Origin: Sipunculus nudus | Lineage: Eukaryota; Annelida; Sipuncula; Golfingiida; Sipunculidae | Length of the DNA stretch: 64,000 nucleotides | Assembly (NCBI GenBank): GCA_026874595.1 | Contig: CM049312.1 | Coordinates: forward strand, 26,097,956 to 26,161,955 | Reading direction: 5' to 3' | In this document: in pieces, positions 58,087 to 64,000 of the stretch | Layout of the letters: each line of letters begins with the position of its first letter | Numbering within the stretch: the first letter of the stretch is position 1 | The notes under the pieces: generated by a model | What the model was told of the DNA's origin: nothing | Seen by the model: the letters and a program-made list of their open reading frames with translations, nothing else | Database searches by the model: none | Program-made: the position numbers and the translations under genes

Positions 58087-61000
58087 TAGCTCAGCTGACT
58101 GGAAGTCATCTGAGCTATAGGGATCACCTTTTGTCCGTCGTCCGTCCGGCCGTCCGGGCGTCTGTCCGTTAACAGGGCACGAATCGTAACCGCTAGAACT
58201 GGAATCTTCTTACTTGACATCCTGGGAGGTCTATGGAAATTCTCCTTAAAAACTTGAAATTAGGTCTCTGTTACCCATAACCTCTGAGCTATGGGGCTCC
58301 GAAGTACCCCCCAGAATAATGCTCAAAAGCTCAAGTATCTGAACAAATATTATATTGATCACCATGATTCTTTGCATGGATATTGATCATGAAATGTTTC
58401 ATCAGTTTCTGCATTCTGGTGGCACCACCTGTATTTTTTCGATTTTTACCAATATTTTTCTCTATTTATGAGACCTCTTAAGATGCGGCCATCTGTTAAC
58501 AGGGCACAAATTGTAACGACTACACCTAGAATCTTCTCTCTTGACATGCAGGGAGGCCCATAAAAAGTCTCTTTGGAAAACCTGAAATTAGGTCACTGTG
58601 ACCTATATTCTTTGAGCTATGGGGTTCCGAAGTAACCCCCCCCCCCCAGATTAATGGAAAATTTGATACAAAAGCTCAAGTATCTGAACAACTAATGCAT
58701 TGATCATCATGATTTTTGCATGGATATTGATCATGGAGTGTTTCATCAGTTTCTGCAGACTGGTGGCGCCACCTGTATTTTTTCGATTTTTACCAATATT
58801 TTTCTCTATTTATGAGACCTCTTAAGATGCGGCCATCTGTTAACAGGGCACAAATTGTAACGACTACACCTAGAATCTTCTCTCTTGACATGCAGGGAGG
58901 CCCATAAAAAGTCTCTTTGGAAACCTGAAATTAGGTCTCTGTTACCCATAACCTTTGAGCTATGGGGCTCTGAAGTACCCCCCAGAATAATGGAAAATTT
59001 GATACAAAAGCTCAAGTATCTAAACAACTATTGCAGTGATCATCATGAATCTTTGCATGGATATTGATCATGGAATGTGCCATCAGTTTCTGCAGTATGG
59101 TGGCGCCACCTATATTTTTTTTATTTTTACGAATTTTTTTCTCTATTTTTGAGACCTCATAAGATGCGGTCATCTGTTAACATGGCACAAATCGTAACAA
59201 CTGGACCTAGAATCTTCTCTCTTGACATGCTTAGAGGACCAGGAAAAGTCTCCTTAAAAACTTGAAATTAGGTCTCTGTAACCCATAACCTCTGAGCTAT
59301 GGGGCTCCGAAGTACCCCCCAGAATAATGGAAAATTTGATACAAAAGCTCAAGTATCTGAACAAATATTATATTGATCACCATGATTCTTTGCATGGATA
59401 TTGATCATGAAATGTTTCATCAGTTTCTGCATTCTGGTGGCACCACCTGTATTTTTTCAATTTTTAGCTCAGCTGACTGAAAGTCATCTGAGCTATGAGA
59501 TCACCTTTTGTCCGTCGTCCGTCCGGCCATCCAGGCGTCTGTCTGTTAACAGGGCACAAATCGTAACCGCTAGACCTGGAATCTTCTTACTTGACATCCT
59601 GGGAGGTCTTTGGAAATTCTGCTTGTAAACCTGAAATTAGGTCACTGTGACCTATATTCTTCGAGCTATGGGGTTCTGAAGTACCCCCCCAGAATAATGG
59701 AAAATTTAATACAAAAGCTCAAGTATCTGAACAACTAATGCATTAATCACCATGATTCTTTGCATGGATATTGATCATGGAGTGTTTCATCAATTTCTGG
59801 AGATTGGTGGCGCCACCTATATTTTTTTTTTTTTTTTTTACTTTTTTTTTCTCTACTTTTGTGATCTTTAAACATTTGGTCATCTGTAAACAGGGCACAC
59901 ATCATAATGACTGGACCTAGAATCTTCTGTCCTCACCTCCAGGGAAGCCCATAAAAGGTCTACATGGAAACCCGAAATAAGGTCCCTGTTACCGATATTC
60001 TGTGAGCTATAGGGCTCTGAAGTACCCCCCAGAATAAAGATTTGGTCATATATTAACAGGGCACAAATCATAATGACTGGACCTAGAATCTTCTTTCTTG
60101 ACATGCAGGGAGGCCTTTGGAAAGTCTCTTTGGAAATCTGAAATTAGGTCCTGTTACCCATATCCTTCATGCTATGGGGCTCCGAAGTACCCCCCTGAAT
60201 AAAGGAAAATTTGATACAAAAGCTCAAGTATCCAAACAACTGATGCATTTTCCCCCATGGTTCTTTGCACCGATATTGATCATGGAGTGTTTCATAAGTT
60301 TCTGCAGACTGGTGGCGCCACATGTATTTTTTCGATTTTTAAAGTTTTTTTTCTCTATTTTTGAAACCTTTTAAGATTTGGTCATCTGTTAACAGGGCAC
60401 AAATCATATCAACTGGACCTAGAATCTTCTGTCATGACATGCAAGGACGGTAATAAAAAGCCTATATGGAAACCTGATATAAGGTCTCTGTTACTGATAT
60501 CCTTTCAGCTATGAGGCTCGGAAGTTCCTCCCAGAATAATGCAAAATTTGATACAAAAACTAATGCATTGGTCTCCATGATTGTCCACATTTGTATTGAT
60601 AATGGCTTGTTTCATCAGTTTCTGTAGACTGGTGAATTTAAGAATTTTTTTCTTGATTTTTGAGACCTTTAAACATTTGGTCATCTGTTAACAGGCCACA
60701 AATCATAATGACTTGACCTAGAATCTACTTTCTTAACATGCAGGGAGGTCCATGAAACATCTTGGAAACCTGAAATTAGGTCTCTGTTACCCATATCCTT
60801 CATGCTCTGGGGCTCCGAAGTACTCTCCAGAATAAAGATTTGGTCATCTGTTAACAGAGCACAAATTATAATGACTTGACCTAGAATCTCCTTTCTTGAT
60901 ATGCTGGGAGGCCCCTGAAAAGTCTCCTTGTGCACCTGAAATTACATCTCTGTTACCCATATCCTATATCCTATGCGGCTTTGAAATACCCCCAGAATAA

Positions 61001-61297
61001 ACATTTGGTCATCTGTTAACAGGGCACAAATCATAATTACTGGACCTAGAATTTTATTTTTTGACATGCTGGGAGACCCCTGAAAAGTCATCTTGTAAAC
61101 CTTGAAAATAGGTGTCTGTTACCCATATCCTTCATGCTACAGAGCTCCATAGTACCCCAATGAATATTGGATGATTTTATACAAAAGGTCAAGTTTGGAA
61201 AAAGTATTTCATTCAAATTTGACATTCAGATGATAAAATTACTTTTGTCAATGTCTTCCTGGTCAGCTGAGCGTCATGACCCCTGGGTCACTTGTTA
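58087..61297 (-). mobile_element. Large element with about 340-bp tandem units and hairpin termini
   Basis: Read on the minus strand it starts 'aacaagtgacccaggggtca' (61,297) and ends in a hairpin at 58,088-58,119 (agctcagctgact/agtcatctgagct) after a CGTCCGTC minisatellite. Units begin at 'gttaacagggcac' (58,166, 58,497, 58,839, 59,177 and onward; period 331-342), with shorter 160-170 bp units in the right part. Each long unit has a GGTGGCGCCACC-type core and 'gataccttgcatggatattg'-like blocks. A second terminus at 59,466-59,494 suggests one copy inserted in another. The ORFs here are repeat artefacts. Confidence 0.65.
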
Positions 61298-61299
61298 TA

Positions 61300-62086
61300 T
61301 AGTCTCCTGAAATCAGATGTGGTTATAATTTCCCCCTTCTTCAGGGGTATATATTATTTTCATTCTCATCATTTATCGTTGTCAGTCTTTCTTAAACCTG
61401 CGGGTTTTAGGATTATTATGACCTCTCCAACATTTGAAGCACTGTATTTTTTTCTTCAGATCTTAAACACAAGTGAAATTGTTGTTACAATGGCTTGCTG
61501 GTCCACTGAGCGCTACTAGTCACATATTTTACTTGGACTCCTTTTTATGCATGAACAAAGTGCATTTTATTTCGAAAATAACACCCGTTGTATTATATGT
61601 GTCCTCATTTGCGTGCATTGATACTGTTTATTGCGATAGGTACTAATATGCATGTTGTAACTTATGGTAATTTTTTATGTAAAAGCTGAAATATACATAC
61701 CCTTATTTAACCAACAAGGTAACTATATTTATGGCTTAGATCTAGTAGCAACCAACAAATCAAAGCCATAAAACTGGGGTCATACAGTAACATGGACAAA
61801 TTATTTCAGGAGAGTATCCCATATACACATATTACTGTATAATAAGTTTCTGATAAATTATCTTGTGCTTGTTTTCCATTTGAACTAGGTACATTTTGTT
61901 GAAGAAGGTAGTAATGATTTGTTATTTCCTAGCCTTCACTGCCTAGGAACATTTTTTAAAAGTACATTACGTCTAACTTATCTATGTTTCATTGCACCCA
62001 CATCTTATATGGTTATATTATTCCTGCTTCAAATAAGTTAATATGTTTAAATATTATAATAAAGAACCTTACTAATTATAAAGGTC
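61300..62086. other. No recognised feature
   Basis: AT-rich DNA between the tandem array and the SINE; short frames on the plus strand lack support. Confidence 0.4.
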
Positions 62087-62100
62087 GGCTTTGGTTTATA

Positions 62101-62406
62101 GGTAAAGGTAAAGTCTGCTGGGCTTTTACACCCGAGCCTAATGACTCATCAGGCCGGAGCTTATCCCGGTTTCGGTAGCGTGAAGCAACTAAGGAGTTAA
62201 ACTCCTCTTGGATGGGACGCTAGTCCATCGCAGGTTACCTTCCCAGTATTTACTGGTACCCATTTCTGCTGATGGGGGACAGAGGCGCACTTGCGGTTGG
62301 GACCTTGCCTAAGGATCTTGGCACGGTGGGGGTCTGACAGGGATTCGAACTCACGACCTCTCGATCATGAGCCCGGCACCTTAACCATTACACCACCGCT
62401 CCCACC
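62101..62406 (-). mobile_element. tRNA-derived SINE with perfect target-site duplication
   Basis: On the minus strand it begins 'gggagcggtggtgtaatggt' (A-box-like) and has 'gagttcgaatccc' (B box) about 40 bp on. A non-tRNA body follows ('gcgatggactagcgtcccat' is a block common in invertebrate SINEs), and it ends in a (TTTACC)n-type tail. It is flanked by the 13-bp direct repeat 'gctttggtttata' at 62,088-62,100 and 62,407-62,419. Pol III-transcribed and LINE-mobilised by analogy. The perfect duplication implies a fairly recent insertion. Confidence 0.88.
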
Positions 62407-62419
62407 GCTTTGGTTTATA

Positions 62420-63722
62420 CTACATTGTAATAACCGAGTAAAATACGCATATATCATTAGATGTATCTGTATAACAAGGTTGACATAATACTCGGTCAAG
62501 TTTGTTAATAATTTTTTTAGTGTTTTTTTCTGCCTTGAATAAGAAGTATTTAAAATTATATCATCTTTTATACACAGTGTTGTATCAACTAATTTTCCCA
62601 ATTAAGTGACCAATCTTATGTTTTGATATTACCTGGAAAGCTATATTTACCCGGATTTTATATTAACTGTGTATACCCAGGGCAATTCGTATAAATTCAT
62701 CCAATAATCAAGTTTCTGATTTCTTTCTGCGGAGATGCAGAATCTGCTGCGTCTTTATCTGGGACTTAACCGTTTTTTTTTCCTGATTAAACGCTTTTTC
62801 TTATCTCCTTATCACAATACTCGATTTTAGGGTTGTCCTTACTCTTGACATTTTAATCAGCTTCAGCCTGTCATGTACAGATTAACCAAGTACTCGTGCT
62901 TATGGTGCTAGGGAGATCAGTTGAACAAAGATTGTAACGATTCTCCCATTTTGTCAATTCTTCAAAGTCATTGATGTATGTAAGCCCAAATACTTTTTAT
63001 TCAGTCGTTTGGTTTACCCTATTTTACTATCTCAAGGTTATCACAGGCCGGCCTGTTTCTATAAATCAAATAAAATGCGTAATCACACGCAGTAGGCCAT
63101 CACTCATGCTACTCTGCTGTCCATGGCCTTTAGTGATAATTTAACCGTGTTAGTCAGAAGTCAAAGTGTAGGTAAAGATCGTGTGCTAATAAACAAGTTA
63201 GTCTATCTAAAAGGAATCAGTCTTTCTCTTATATATGACAGGAGATACGAAAAAAACATACTCTTCAAGATAATGTGTCTAGTGTCAAGAAGAAACAAGC
63301 ACGTGCAAGCTAATTTGTCAGTTTATGACACACTAAATTAGATGAAGACGTGCCTGGCACAGAGTCCCCTGATATTGATTATTTTAATGGCTATCAATAC
63401 GGTGCATTATAATAAATCTAATCCGTAATTTTTTAGAAGTAGCCTAGATAAAGATGTGTTAGCATGCAAATACATGAAGCGCCCCATAGTCACATATTAT
63501 TAGGAAATCATATCAACATGTCATACTTCAATACTAATATATAATAACTATTGACCTGGATGGTGAAGTGAGCACAGAAGTTTTAATGCAGCATTTTAAA
63601 AAATTATCACGTTTGTACTTCTCCGATTTTACAATGATGTCATAATCTTATCACAGCACGAAATTGTTCTAGATGTAATCGTTGCTCTTACCGCTGTTAG
63701 TACCGTCCCTTTTATTAATTTT
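62420..63722. other. No recognised feature
   Basis: Mixed AT-rich sequence; a 72-codon plus frame at 63,123-63,341 has no recognised motif or splice context. Confidence 0.4.
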
Positions 63723-63950
63723 ATGATATTATCATTCCTTTGTAATGATTTTACAGTCTCATTATGTCTTTTATATTTCGCATTGTACATGTACTTTTAT
63801 GTATTTTTATTATCATGTTCCATTGTTTATAATATCTTGTATATCTTGGAAGAGGGCCCTGCTTATAACAGAATTCTTATTCTGGTACAGGCCACCCTTC
63901 ACAATATTATAATAAATAAATAAATAAATAGATGGGAAAAATAAATAAAT
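63723..63950 (+). mobile_element. Possible LINE 3' end with (AATA)n tail
   Basis: A T-rich 3'-UTR-like stretch ('cattgtacatgtacttttat', 'ggaagagggccctgcttata', 'ggtacaggccacccttcac') ends in ataataaataaataaataaa. A short tandem tail following a UTR-like block is typical of CR1/RTE-type LINEs. No coding part is attached, so the call is tentative. Confidence 0.35.
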
Positions 63951-64000
63951 GATGCTCCAAGTCTCGTGTGACCTGACCTTGAGAGCATAAGTCAAGGTCA

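Noticed and set aside
62340-62406. Possible tRNA gene from A and B boxes
   Set aside because: It is the head of a SINE with a target duplication, and no complete cloverleaf with acceptor pairing is apparent.

Overview
This is AT-rich eukaryotic DNA, most likely from a marine mollusc or another lophotrochozoan. It has spliced exons with GT/AG borders, no operons, and dense interspersed repeats. The repeats include DIRS-type and Ty3/gypsy retrotransposons, a LINE fragment, a tRNA-derived SINE, and short mobile elements carrying internal minisatellites with hairpin termini. The organism is inferred from repeat style only. No tRNA, rRNA, CRISPR array or prokaryotic feature was found.

The only host gene I can follow lies on the minus strand from about 34.5 kb to at least 13.7 kb, possibly to 1.0 kb. 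It appears as short exons whose reading phases agree. Exon 1 encodes a signal peptide. Nine consecutive exons (28,396 to 13,712) encode an extracellular region followed by hydrophobic segments, including a 'HGYLPASLYPSLP' stretch and a 'SIGYGITR' stretch that resemble the Lung_7-TM_R/GOST membrane family (TMEM87/GPR107 type). With the weaker exons, the coding length is 1,260 nt (419 codons plus stop). Introns are large and full of repeats.

Region by region: 1-13.7 kb is the putative last intron, with 180-bp and 70-bp tandem repeats, a 680-bp direct repeat and two copies (E1, E2) of a roughly 3-kb composite element. The stretch 13.7-34.5 kb holds the exons, a third copy (E3) of that element, a 2.15-kb TA-flanked inverted-repeat transposon, a DR1-bearing minisatellite in intron 1, and long (TA)n tracts. 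The stretch 35-40 kb has GGGCCC-rich repeats and a broken DIRS-order element whose 3' end keeps a B1-A2-B2 split-direct-repeat layout. The stretch 40.7-50.9 kb is a nearly identical 5.08-kb tandem duplication; each unit has a LINE fragment, a hairpin-ended element and an inverted LTR-like pair enclosing an antisense integrase. From 51.1-54.3 kb there is a decayed Ty3/gypsy element in which the integrase C-terminus lies upstream of RT (Gmr1-like order), ending in an intact-looking 689-bp 3' LTR. The stretch 54-64 kb is mostly non-coding, with one isolated candidate exon, a large 340-bp tandem array (58.1-61.3 kb), a SINE with a perfect 13-bp target duplication, and a possible LINE tail.

All retrotransposon coding regions are broken by frameshifts, stops or truncation. 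The most notable signals are the hidden spliced gene, the young tandem duplication, and several minisatellite-bearing element families that share the palindrome GGTGGCGCCACC.
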